The notes under the pieces are model-generated. The model worked only from the letters and a program-made list of their open reading frames with translations, did not search any database and was not told the origin of the DNA. This document shows, piece by piece, positions 1-6,278 of a stretch of DNA of 13,024 nucleotides. The DNA is from Vulcanimicrobiota bacterium (GTDB lineage: Bacteria; Vulcanimicrobiota; Vulcanimicrobiia; Vulcanimicrobiales; Vulcanimicrobiaceae): the NCBI GenBank assembly GCA_014304965.1, contig JACRTZ010000018.1:1-13024 (forward strand), read 5' to 3'. The first letter of the stretch is position 1. Every line of letters starts with the position of its first letter. The position numbers and the translations under genes are program-made.

Positions 1-146
1 GGGGGGTTCAGCGTGCCCGGGGCTGCGCCGATCGCATACACGACGGTGCCGCCGCTATGCGGAGCGCCGGCTGCAAGCGCCAGCGCGCCGCCGGCCGTCG
101 CCGCCGCAACGATTGCAAATAAGACGGCGCGAAAACTGCGATTCAC
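1..146 (-). CDS. ABC transporter substrate-binding protein, family 5 (N-terminal part only)
   Basis: Only the first 48 codons lie in the window; the gene continues past the left edge. It starts at a GTG (146-144) with AAGGGA five bases upstream as ribosome binding site. The product opens with a Sec-type signal peptide (MNRSFRAVLFAIVAAATAGG, then an Ala-rich stretch), followed by HSGGTVVYAIGAAPGTLNP. That segment matches the conserved beginning of mature peptide/nickel-type (SBP_bac_5) binding proteins, usually G-G-T-L-x-x-A-x-x-x-x-P-x-x-L-x-P. Such proteins catch oligopeptides or similar solutes outside the membrane and pass them to an ABC permease. It lies 46 bases downstream of the M28 peptidase on the same strand, so the two are probably co-transcribed and linked to peptide use. 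Substrate and permease genes cannot be seen. Confidence 0.75.
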   Translation of the reverse strand, partial: MNRSFRAVLFAIVAAATAGGALALAAGAPHSGGTVVYAIGAAPGTLNP

Positions 147-192
147 AAGGTTCCCTTTTCTCTGGGCGATCGAAAAACTGGAGCGGCCATCT

Positions 193-1560
193 TCATCGCA
201 CCGCCCCGAGCCGGTCCGCGACCCAGGGGTCGGCAGCGTCCAGAAGACTCCTTACCGCCTCGGCGTTCGGCCGCGCGGCAAGAGGTCCCGTCGCTCCCAA
301 TGCGGCGAGGGCGAGACCCGCGGTCGTCAGCGCGGCGATGCGCAGTTGTCCCGGATCCACTTTGTCACGGGTATCGGCCGGCGTCAGCAAGTAGCGCGTC
401 GCGGCGCTTCGATCGTCGTAACCCGCGATCAGTCGAAGCGCCGGAATGCCGGCCAAGAAGAAATTGTAGTGATCGGAGTTCGCGGCCAGCGGAAAAACCG
501 ACTCGACCGGCGCACCGCGGCCGGACGTTGCGGCGCGCACGAACGACGCGACGCCGTCGTTCCCGCTGACGAGTGCGTTCAGCCGGGTGCTTCCGACGAC
601 CGTATCGAGGTTGATCGCGAGCGCGATCTTCGCTCGCTCATCCGCCGAGAGCGATTCGACATAGACCTGCGAACCGTAAAGCGCCCACTCTTCGTACGTG
701 AAGAACATCACGCGAAGCCCGCGCTCGAGTTCGCCCGCGAAAGGCGCTAGCGCCCGCGCGACCTCGAGGACGACCGCGGCGCCCGACGCATTGTCGAGCG
801 CGGATTCGGCCAAGTCATGACCGTCCAAGTGGGCGCAGAGCACCACCCACTCGTCGCCGCGCCCAGGAATCTCCGCGACGAGATGTTCGCCGGTCGCCTC
901 GGAACGAGTCGCGGCGATCTCGATGATCGCGCGAGCCGAACCGCGGGCGCAAGCTTCCGCAATGCGAGCGCCGGCCTCGTAGCTGATACCGAGTGACGGC
1001 AAGTCGTCGGCGGCGCCTCGTCCTGAAGAACCTGAGACCACCCCGATTCCGGGCAGGTCGTTCGCAATCAGAAAAGCGCGAGCGCCGCATTCTTTTGCCC
1101 ACCCGTACTTCCGGCGACGGTGCACCGTGTCGACGCTGAACGGAAACTCGTGTCGCACGAGCACCGCTTTGCCCGCAATGCTGCCGGTGCGGCGGCGAAA
1201 GTCGTCGGCCGTGCCGCGTCCGAGATCGACGATCTCCATGTCCAGCCCGCCGGGCGGCGTGGTCGCCGAGCAAACGAGGCTCGTCGCCGCGAGTTCGCCC
1301 GCGATGCCGGCGACCCGTAGCGAGCACGGCCCGCGCGTCCAACCTTGAACGGGGTACGCGATCCTGCGTACCGTCGCGTTTGAAAGACGCGCCATGCGCT
1401 CGACGAGGACCTCCCGAGCGCGCAATTCCGACGCCGTACCGGCGAAGCGTCCGCCGCAGTCCACCAATGCCGAAAATGCGTCGTTCAGCGTGTCGGAGTC
1501 CCAAAGCGCCGCGACGACGCGCTCGCGTACGGGATCGGTAGAGCTGCAGGCTGTGCTCAC
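193..1560 (-). CDS. M28-family zinc metallopeptidase (aminopeptidase-like, with PA-type insert)
   Basis: A 455-residue protein with the co-catalytic zinc set of peptidase family M28 in the right order: H244 (CAHLDGHD), D256 (ALDNASG), E290-E291 (FTYEEW), D319 (NLDTV) and H364 (NSDHYNFF). Family knowledge: the first Glu of the pair is the general base and the others bind two zinc ions. Residues about 110-220 (from MEIVDLGRG to IIEIAA) look like the protease-associated (PA) insert common in M28 aminopeptidases and carboxypeptidases. No signal peptide is visible from the chosen GTG start (1560-1558), so it may act in the cytoplasm; the site upstream of this GTG is weak (GGAAA). It is divergent from the TctC-like gene and precedes a peptide-type ABC binding protein, which fits peptide breakdown and uptake. 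Exact specificity is unknown. Confidence 0.88.
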   Translation of the reverse strand: MSTACSSTDPVRERVVAALWDSDTLNDAFSALVDCGGRFAGTASELRAREVLVERMARLSNATVRRIAYPVQGWTRGPCSLRVAGIAGELAATSLVCSATTPPGGLDMEIVDLGRGTADDFRRRTGSIAGKAVLVRHEFPFSVDTVHRRRKYGWAKECGARAFLIANDLPGIGVVSGSSGRGAADDLPSLGISYEAGARIAEACARGSARAIIEIAATRSEATGEHLVAEIPGRGDEWVVLCAHLDGHDLAESALDNASGAAVVLEVARALAPFAGELERGLRVMFFTYEEWALYGSQVYVESLSADERAKIALAINLDTVVGSTRLNALVSGNDGVASFVRAATSGRGAPVESVFPLAANSDHYNFFLAGIPALRLIAGYDDRSAATRYLLTPADTRDKVDPGQLRIAALTTAGLALAALGATGPLAARPNAEAVRSLLDAADPWVADRLGAVR

Positions 1561-1641
1561 GCTCGGTGTTTCCGTCGTGCCGGCTCACTCCGCCTCTCGC
1601 CGGAAGGGTGCGGCATGCTCACGAACGACGCTGTCTCGAAC

Positions 1642-1648
1642 GGAAAGG
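1642..1648 (+). promoter_or_regulatory. Ribosome binding site of the TctC-like gene
   Basis: GGAAAGG is seven bases before ATG 1656. It fixes this start instead of the longer open frame that begins at 1566, which would put about 30 residues in front of the signal peptide. Confidence 0.7.
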
Positions 1649-1655
1649 TGTACCC

Positions 1656-2606
1656 ATGAACTTCAAAGCACTCGCCCGGCTCCTCATTTTGCCGCTTGCA
1701 CTGCCGCTCGTCGCGGCGGATGCGGCCTTCCCGAACAAAACGATCGTTCTCGTAGCCTGGTCGGCCGCGGGGTCGCCCGTGGACGTGCTCGCGCGCGAGG
1801 TCGCGCGACTGGCTCCCAAGTATCTGCATCAGTCCATGATCGTCGAGGACAAAACGGGCGGCGACGGGGCGAACGCGATGCAGTTCATCTTGTCGTCGCC
1901 GAGCGACGGCTACGCGTTGCTGATCAATACGCGCAGCATGATGGCGACGCTCAATACCGACCTGCGCGGCAAGTTCACGACCGAGCAATTCGACTTCTTG
2001 GCGACCTTGGAGACCGATCCGTACGCGATCGCCGTCCGTACCGAAAGTCCGTTCAAGACGATCCGCGATTTGCTCGCGTCGGCAAAGACGACCCCGATCA
2101 GCATCGGCGGCTTCGGCGCGGACTCGGCGCACGCGATGCTGTCGCGGCACCTGGCGGCCGAATCGGGCGCGAAGTTGAATTGGGTTCCGTTCAACGGCGG
2201 CAGCGCCGCGCTCGTTGCCGTGCTCGGTGGCCACATGGACGCAATGCTCGGAAACATCAGCGATCAGCGCGCCCAGGTCGCCGACGGCAAATTGCGCATC
2301 CTCGCCGTTTCGACCGACAAACCGCTTGCCGATTATCCGAATGCGCTTCCCTTCCGAGCGCTCGGGTATCCCGACTTGACGAGCTCGCATTGGCGCGGCG
2401 TCATGGCGAAAGCCGGTACGCCGGCCGACGTCACTGCGAAGCTCGACGCCTTCTTCAAAGCCGTGTCGAAGGATGCCGAGTTCGTCGCATTCGTCAAGAA
2501 CAGCGGACTGCTGCCGTACTACAACGACCGCGCGGCCTTCGCGAAGCTGGTCAAGAGCGACATGGAGGCGATGGCAAAGCAGACGGCTGCGAGCGTGCAA
2601 AAATAA
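1656..2606 (+). CDS. Tripartite tricarboxylate transporter-type (TctC/Bug) substrate-binding protein
   Basis: A 316-residue secreted binding protein. The ATG at 1656 is chosen because GGAAAGG lies seven bases upstream and a signal peptide follows at once (MNFKALARLLILPLALPLVAA, cut near AADA). The mature part starts FPNKTIVLVAWSAAGSPVDVLAR, the Bug-family opening (usually YPxKPIRLIVPxxxGxxxDxxAR), then IVEDKTGGDGANAM and SPSDGYALL, matching the family's V-E-N-K-x-G-A-x-G and D-G-Y-T-L-L blocks. These proteins bind carboxylates, amides or aromatic acids in the periplasm. No TctA or TctB membrane gene is in the window, so it is an orphan, as is common for this family. The family's usual VPF-x-x-G is VAWSAAG here. 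The glycosyltransferase reading frame overlaps its stop codon, so the two may be co-transcribed. Confidence 0.88.
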   Translation: MNFKALARLLILPLALPLVAADAAFPNKTIVLVAWSAAGSPVDVLAREVARLAPKYLHQSMIVEDKTGGDGANAMQFILSSPSDGYALLINTRSMMATLNTDLRGKFTTEQFDFLATLETDPYAIAVRTESPFKTIRDLLASAKTTPISIGGFGADSAHAMLSRHLAAESGAKLNWVPFNGGSAALVAVLGGHMDAMLGNISDQRAQVADGKLRILAVSTDKPLADYPNALPFRALGYPDLTSSHWRGVMAKAGTPADVTAKLDAFFKAVSKDAEFVAFVKNSGLLPYYNDRAAFAKLVKSDMEAMAKQTAASVQK

Positions 2607-3340
2607 GCGACGGCTCGTTCGACGCGACGGCGTTCGCCGTTGTCATTCCGGCGTGGCAGCCCGGGCCGCCGCTCGTGTGCCTGGTGCGCGAGCTGCTGGA
2701 CGCCGGTTTCGGGCACGTCATCCTCGCCGACGACGGAAGCGACCGCGACCATCGTGCTCCGTTCGATGCCTTCTCAACCGATGGTCGCGTCCGAGTCGTA
2801 CGGCACGAGACCAACCGTGGGAAAGGCAGCACGCTCAAGACCGCATTTCGGTACCTGCTCGCGCACGTTCCCGAGGCCGAGCACGTCGTCACGGCCGATG
2901 CCGACGGTCAGCACCGCGCGAGCGACATTCTCGCGGTCACAACTGCTGCGCGCGAAGAGCCGGGCCGACTCGTGTTGGGCAGCCGCATCTTTGGGGGCGA
3001 CGTGCCGTTGCGCAGCCGATTCGGCAACGCCGTTACCCGGCACGTCTTCCGCGCGATCGCGGGCCGCATGTTGGCCGACACGCAAACGGGACTGCGCGCG
3101 TTTCCGCGAGCGATGCTCGAACCGTTCGTCTCCATTCGCGGCGAACGCTACGAGTACGAGATGAACGTGCTCGCGCACGCGTGCCGAACGGCGTTCCCGC
3201 TTGAAGTACCGATTGCAACCATCTACGTTGCCGGCAACGCGGCGTCGCACTTCGATCCCGTCCGCGATTCGATGCGGATCTACTTCGGGTTGCTCCGCTT
3301 CTATTTTTCGTCCAGGCTCGGCGGGAACGCAGCCGGCTGA
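2603..3340 (+). CDS. Family 2 glycosyltransferase (DPM1/polyprenyl-phosphate glycosyltransferase-like), start uncertain
   Basis: About 245 residues with a GT-A family 2 fold: FAVVIPAWQPG (first strand and loop), ILADDGSD (nucleotide binding, near residues 40-47), NRGKGSTLKTAF, TADADGQH (DxD-type metal motif, residues 99-104), GSRIFGGDVPLRSRFGN, DTQTGLRAFPRAML and RGERYEYEMNVL. This order is typical of dolichol/undecaprenyl-phosphate sugar transferases, which move a sugar from a nucleotide donor to a lipid carrier at the inner membrane face. No transmembrane segment is seen. The start is a problem: the first normal in-frame start is GTG 2675, which would remove the first strand. The coordinate given is an ATA at 2603 that overlaps the TAA stop of the upstream gene. 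The frame is open far upstream, so a start inside the TctC-like gene or a -1 shift at the A-run 2599-2603 are alternatives. The family call is firm; the start is not. Confidence 0.8.
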   Translation: MSDGSFDATAFAVVIPAWQPGPPLVCLVRELLDAGFGHVILADDGSDRDHRAPFDAFSTDGRVRVVRHETNRGKGSTLKTAFRYLLAHVPEAEHVVTADADGQHRASDILAVTTAAREEPGRLVLGSRIFGGDVPLRSRFGNAVTRHVFRAIAGRMLADTQTGLRAFPRAMLEPFVSIRGERYEYEMNVLAHACRTAFPLEVPIATIYVAGNAASHFDPVRDSMRIYFGLLRFYFSSRLGGNAAG

Positions 3341-3373
3341 AGGCGCCGCGGCCGCAATGCGACCGGGGCGCCT
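3341..3373. terminator. Possible hairpin between converging genes
   Basis: AGGCGCC at 3341-3347 is perfectly repeated in inverted form at 3367-3373, with a GC-rich 19-base loop. It sits exactly between the end of the glycosyltransferase and the end of the DUF1264 gene, where a two-way terminator would be useful. No T-run follows on either strand, so it is not a standard intrinsic terminator. Confidence 0.25.
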
Positions 3374-3377
3374 CGCG

Positions 3378-3881
3378 CTACTTGAGGATCGTCAGCGTGG
3401 GATCTCCGATCGGGGTCTTCGACGTCATCGGATCCCAAAGTATGTAGACTTTTCCGTAGGTCGGCATCATCTGCGCGACCAGTTTCTTCTGGTCGGCCGC
3501 GCTCATACCCGGGAGCTTGGCGTTGACCTTCGGAATTTCGGTCTTGTGGTAATGCCATTTGGCCTGCTCTTCGGGAGCGAACGCTTTGTATACGTCGGGC
3601 CCGACGATCGTTTCGACCCCGACCATTTGCGCGTCGGGCTTGTCGCTGCTGTAGATCTGGCATTCGAACATGCCGGCCGCGACCGCCTTACACCAATGAT
3701 GCGCCCATTCGGAGGGATGGTCCGTGAAATGTTTCTGGGCGTCGATGTGGATCGTCCAACCCGTCGCGGGCCCACTGGCCGGCGCTGCGGTCGCGGGCCG
3801 GCCGCCGCCGGCGGCCAGCGCGAATCCGACGAGAATGAGCAAAGCGAGGATGCATGCAAGACCGGTGGCCTTACGTGACAT
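3378..3881 (-). CDS. Secreted DUF1264-family protein
   Basis: 167 residues, start at ATG 3881 with AAAGGA seven bases upstream and a signal peptide (MSRKATGLACILALLILVGF, cut near ALAAGG). The mature part carries the DUF1264 blocks known from oil-body-associated proteins and their bacterial relatives: HPSEWAHHWCK (55-65), GMFECQIYSSD (70-80), GVETIVGPDVY (88-98), KWHYHKTEI (108-116) and YGKVYILWDP ending IGDP (142-161). Conserved His and Cys (H61, H62, C64, C74, H110, H112) could bind a metal or form a disulfide, but no biochemical role is established for the family. The signal peptide places this member outside the cytoplasm. It is monocistronic, converging on the glycosyltransferase and divergent from pncA. 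Confidence 0.85.
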   Translation of the reverse strand: MSRKATGLACILALLILVGFALAAGGGRPATAAPASGPATGWTIHIDAQKHFTDHPSEWAHHWCKAVAAGMFECQIYSSDKPDAQMVGVETIVGPDVYKAFAPEEQAKWHYHKTEIPKVNAKLPGMSAADQKKLVAQMMPTYGKVYILWDPMTSKTPIGDPTLTILK

Positions 3882-3921
3882 AAGCAGTTCCTTTCGCCGA
3901 AAAATGTCGCCCCCGATGGAG

Positions 3922-3951
3922 CTTGTAGCGCCTGCTTGACCGCCGAGCCAA
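3922..3951 (-). promoter_or_regulatory. Possible promoter of the DUF1264 gene
   Basis: On the minus strand TTGGCT (3951-3946) is followed, after 18 bases, by TACAAG (3927-3922). Each matches the sigma-70 consensus at four of six positions. Transcription would start about 35 bases before the ATG at 3881. It lies in the 132-base divergent gap shared with pncA. In GC-rich DNA such matches are weak evidence. Confidence 0.25.
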
Positions 3952-4013
3952 GTGCCCCTGCCGCATCCGGAAGAAGGCGGGCGCGGTTGTGACGCTCGAG
4001 AGGTGCCTTGCAA

Positions 4014-4610
4014 ATGCCCGAAGTGACGATTCGCCCGGACGACGCGCTGATCGTCGTGGACGTGCAAAACGATTTTCTGCCCGGCGGCGCGCTCGCCGTT
4101 TCGGAGGGCAAGCGCATTTTTGCGCCGATCGCCTCACTGCTCGGCCGCTTCACGCGAACGTATGCGACTCGCGACTGGCATCCGACGGATCATTCGTCGT
4201 TTTCGGAAAGCGGCGGCCCGTGGCCGGTCCACTGCGTGCGCGACTCGCACGGGGCGGCGTTCGGTGACGGTTTCGACCTCGCGCAGGTCGATCGCGTCGT
4301 GGACAAGGGCATCGACCGAGTGACGGACGGCTATAGCGCCTTCGCCGGCACCAACCTCGCCGAAGACTTGCGCGAGCACGCCATCCGGCGCGTGTTCGTG
4401 TGCGGTCTCGCGACCGATTATTGCGTTAAGATGACGGCGCTCGACGCGCTCAGCGCGGGATTCCAGGTCGTCGTCGTCCGCGACGCCTGCGCCGCGGTTA
4501 ACGTCAACGAGTCCGACGAAGCGGGGGCGCTCGAAGGCATGCAACGTTCCGGAGCAATCGTCGTTGAGAGTGCCGACGTTCGCGGGTCCGCCAAGGAACG
4601 CGCCGCCTAG
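4014..4610 (+). CDS. pncA: Nicotinamidase (PncA-type isochorismatase-fold amidase)
   Basis: 198 residues. It hydrolyses nicotinamide to nicotinate and ammonia in the NAD salvage pathway, in the cytoplasm. The catalytic triad is complete: D16 (VDVQNDF), K98 (VVDKGID) and C137 (GLATDYCVK). The metal-binding set is also present: D54, H56 and H60 (RDWHPTDH), plus H73 (WPVHC). Length fits the family (about 180-215). ATG 4014 is preferred because GAGGTG lies eight bases upstream; a TTG at 4008 is too close to that site. Its stop TAG shares the palindrome CTAG with the stop of the converging small secreted protein. The neighbours are not NAD genes, so this is a stand-alone salvage gene. Confidence 0.93.
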   Translation: MPEVTIRPDDALIVVDVQNDFLPGGALAVSEGKRIFAPIASLLGRFTRTYATRDWHPTDHSSFSESGGPWPVHCVRDSHGAAFGDGFDLAQVDRVVDKGIDRVTDGYSAFAGTNLAEDLREHAIRRVFVCGLATDYCVKMTALDALSAGFQVVVVRDACAAVNVNESDEAGALEGMQRSGAIVVESADVRGSAKERAA

Positions 4611-4942
4611 TCTGGATGGAAGCAGCGATCGGACACCCAGTAATACGGTCCGGCGCCGAAGCCCGCGCCGACCGGAATCGTCGTCTCGTAAAATCCCGTG
4701 GCGCTGAGCGCGCGTCGCGGCCCGTCGCGAATCTCGAAGCGCTCGCCGAAATTCACCGGCGGCAAGTGGGCGGGCTCGGGTAACGATCCATCCTTCGGCC
4801 ACGAATACAACAGCGCGTGGCTGCAGAGGTTGGTCGCGTGACGGAGCGCGACGGCGGACGGTGCCGGCGTCGGGACGGCGTCGGCCGCGAGCGCAGCGAG
4901 CGCGAAGGCGCACAGCGCCGCGCCTCCGGCCAACGTGCGCAT
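4607..4942 (-). CDS. Small secreted protein of unknown function
   Basis: 111 residues from ATG 4942 (a GTG one codon upstream at 4945 is also possible; neither has a strong ribosome binding site). A signal peptide is clear (MRTLAGGAALCAFALAALAA, cut near AADA), followed by a Pro/Ala linker. The mature part has two cysteines, C40 (ATNLCSHA) and C107 (SDRCFHPD), that could form a disulfide. The segment FGERFEIRDG to PYYWVSDRC has the strand pattern of a small beta barrel and vaguely recalls SH3b domains, but I do not recognise a family. It converges on pncA and overlaps it by three bases at the stop codons. Its start abuts a probable dioxygenase relic. Confidence 0.6.
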   Translation of the reverse strand: MRTLAGGAALCAFALAALAADAVPTPAPSAVALRHATNLCSHALLYSWPKDGSLPEPAHLPPVNFGERFEIRDGPRRALSATGFYETTIPVGAGFGAGPYYWVSDRCFHPD

Positions 4943-4952
4943 CACCGCACGA

Positions 4953-5051
4953 CCGGCCCCGATGCATCGTCGCGCGATTGTCCCATACCAAGATGGTTCG
5001 CGGCGCCTCCCCGCTGTCCCGGTTCAGCTCGATCCGTAGGAGCGGCGCGTT
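4953..5051 (-). pseudogene. Probable relic of a TauD/TfdA-type 2-oxoglutarate dioxygenase
   Basis: The minus strand reads LVWDNRATMHRGR at 4991-4953, within an open stretch of 33 codons after a TGA at 5054-5052. W-D-N-R-x-x-x-H-R closely resembles the C-terminal motif of TauD/TfdA dioxygenases, in which the His is the last iron ligand. The rest of such an enzyme (about 280 residues, including the HxD motif) is absent: the stop lies upstream and the acyl-CoA dehydrogenase occupies the region beyond it, while downstream the frame runs into Arg-rich nonsense. In the neighbouring frame the text RAVMRTLAGG, which includes the start of the small secreted protein, faintly recalls the R-D-M-R-R-T-T end of the family. 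It may be a decayed remnant or a chance match in GC-rich DNA. Confidence 0.35.
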
Positions 5052-5071
5052 TCATCCAAAACGCTTCGTCT

Positions 5072-6265
5072 ATGACGACGACGTCCACGGACCGCGCGAT
5101 CGGGCTCGAACCCGAACCCGAGCAACGCCAACTTCGCGACGCGGTCGCGGCCCTGTGCGGGTCGTTCGAGCAACGCTATTGGCGCGACTTGGACGCGCAG
5201 CGCGCCTACCCCGAAGCCTTCGTGCGCGCGCTGACCGAAGCAGGGTATCTCGCGGCGCTGATTCCCGAAGAGTACGGCGGCGCGGGACTCGGCATGGCGG
5301 AAGCGTGCATTATCCTCGAAGAGGTTAACCGCTCGGGCGGTAACGCCGCTGCCGCGCACGCGCAGATGTACATTATGGGGACGCTGTTGCGCCACGGCAA
5401 CGAAGCGCAGAAGCGCGAGTTCTTGCCCAAGATCGCTCGCGGCGAATTGCGGCTCCAAGCTTTCGGCGTGACCGAACCGACGGCGGGCAGCGACACGACG
5501 AAGATCGCGACGCGCGCGGAGCGCAAAGGCGACGTGTACGTCGTCAACGGTCAAAAGTGCTGGACTTCGCGCATGCAGCACTCGGATTTGATGCTGCTGC
5601 TCGCGCGCACGTCTCCGCCCTCCGCCGACCCGAAAGCGAAAACATCCGGCCTGTCTGCCTTCATGGTGGACCTGCGCGCGGCCGCGCCGGGCGCGATCGA
5701 AGTCCGCCCGATCCGGACGATGATGAACCACGAGACGAACGAGGTGTTCATCCGCGATCTCGAAGTGCCGGCCGAAAACCTGATCGGCGAGGAAGGCAAG
5801 GGCTTTCGCTACATCCTCGACGGCATGAACGCCGAGCGCATCCTCATCGCCGCGGAGTGCGTCGGCGACGGCCGCTTCTTCGTCGAGCGGGCGGTCGCGT
5901 ATGCGGCCGAACGGGTCGTGTTCGATCGCCAGATCGGACGCAACCAAGGCGTGCAGTTTCCGATTGCGCGCGCACACGCCACGCTCGAAGCCGCCGATCT
6001 GATGCGCCGGCAAGCCGCCGCGCTGTTCGACGCGCACCGCCGTTGCGGCGCCGAGGCGAACGTGGCCAAGCTCCTCGCTTCCGAGGCGTCTTGGCAGGCG
6101 GCCAATGTTGCCATGGATACGCACGGCGGCTTCGGCTTCGCCGAAGAGTACGACATCGAGCGCAAGTTCCGCGAGACGCGGCTCTACATCACCGCGCCGG
6201 TCGCAAACAACCTTATCTTATCGTTCATCGGCGAACACGTGCTGGGGATGCCCCGTTCGTTTTAG
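5072..6265 (+). CDS. Acyl-CoA dehydrogenase
   Basis: 397 residues, the usual length. FAD-dependent alpha,beta-dehydrogenation of an acyl-CoA, passing electrons to ETF. Seen: N-terminal helical domain (to about 120), the signature FGVTEPTAGSD (131-141) and WTSRMQHSD in the middle beta domain, and a C-terminal helical domain with FDRQIGRNQGVQFPIA and DTHGGFGFAEEYDIERKFRETRL. The place where many family members have Y-E-G-T with the catalytic Glu reads ITAPVANN here. E255 in GMNAERILIAA is the likely base, as in isovaleryl- and long-chain-type enzymes. The substrate is not predictable. ATG 5072 gives a normal N-terminus but lacks a Shine-Dalgarno site. It converges, with a 13-base gap, on the FAH-family gene. 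Confidence 0.93.
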   Translation: MTTTSTDRAIGLEPEPEQRQLRDAVAALCGSFEQRYWRDLDAQRAYPEAFVRALTEAGYLAALIPEEYGGAGLGMAEACIILEEVNRSGGNAAAAHAQMYIMGTLLRHGNEAQKREFLPKIARGELRLQAFGVTEPTAGSDTTKIATRAERKGDVYVVNGQKCWTSRMQHSDLMLLLARTSPPSADPKAKTSGLSAFMVDLRAAAPGAIEVRPIRTMMNHETNEVFIRDLEVPAENLIGEEGKGFRYILDGMNAERILIAAECVGDGRFFVERAVAYAAERVVFDRQIGRNQGVQFPIARAHATLEAADLMRRQAAALFDAHRRCGAEANVAKLLASEASWQAANVAMDTHGGFGFAEEYDIERKFRETRLYITAPVANNLILSFIGEHVLGMPRSF

Positions 6266-6277
6266 GGAGCCTCCCTA
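6263..6277. repeat. Perfect inverted repeat at convergent gene ends
   Basis: TAGGGAG, one base C, CTCCCTA. The left arm begins with the stop codon of the acyl-CoA dehydrogenase and the right arm ends two bases before the FAH-gene stop. As RNA it could form five pairs with a five-base loop, but no T-run follows. It might be a minimal two-way terminator or a protein site. Confidence 0.35.
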
Positions 6278-6278
6278 G

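Noticed and set aside
13..750. Long plus-strand open frame opposite the M28 peptidase
   Set aside because: Arg-rich, no family motifs; it is the complement of the peptidase gene, which has all its catalytic residues.
1561..1655. Shared promoter or operator in the 95-base divergent gap between the M28 and TctC-like genes
   Set aside because: A promoter must exist nearby, but no convincing -35/-10 pair or operator palindrome can be read by eye.
1394..2600. Very long plus-strand open frame that continues into the glycosyltransferase
   Set aside because: Its first 400 codons are Arg/Gly-rich text overlapping the TctC-like gene in another frame; only the last 240 codons show a protein family.
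1557..2600. Minus-strand frame of 347 codons antisense to the TctC-like gene
   Set aside because: No motif, biased Arg/His composition; the plus strand has signal peptide, ribosome binding site and family blocks.
3936..3966. TTGACC as a -35 box for pncA
   Set aside because: At 17-18 bases spacing the -10 position reads TGCCGC/GCCGCA, with no resemblance to a -10 element.
4134..4940. Minus-strand open frame of 285 codons through the small secreted gene and pncA
   Set aside because: Apart from the dioxygenase-like motif at its beginning the translation is low-complexity Arg-rich, and pncA is clearly real on the other strand.
5024..6124. Minus-strand frame of 366 codons antisense to the acyl-CoA dehydrogenase
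   Set aside because: No recognisable motif; frequent long antisense frames are expected at this GC content.
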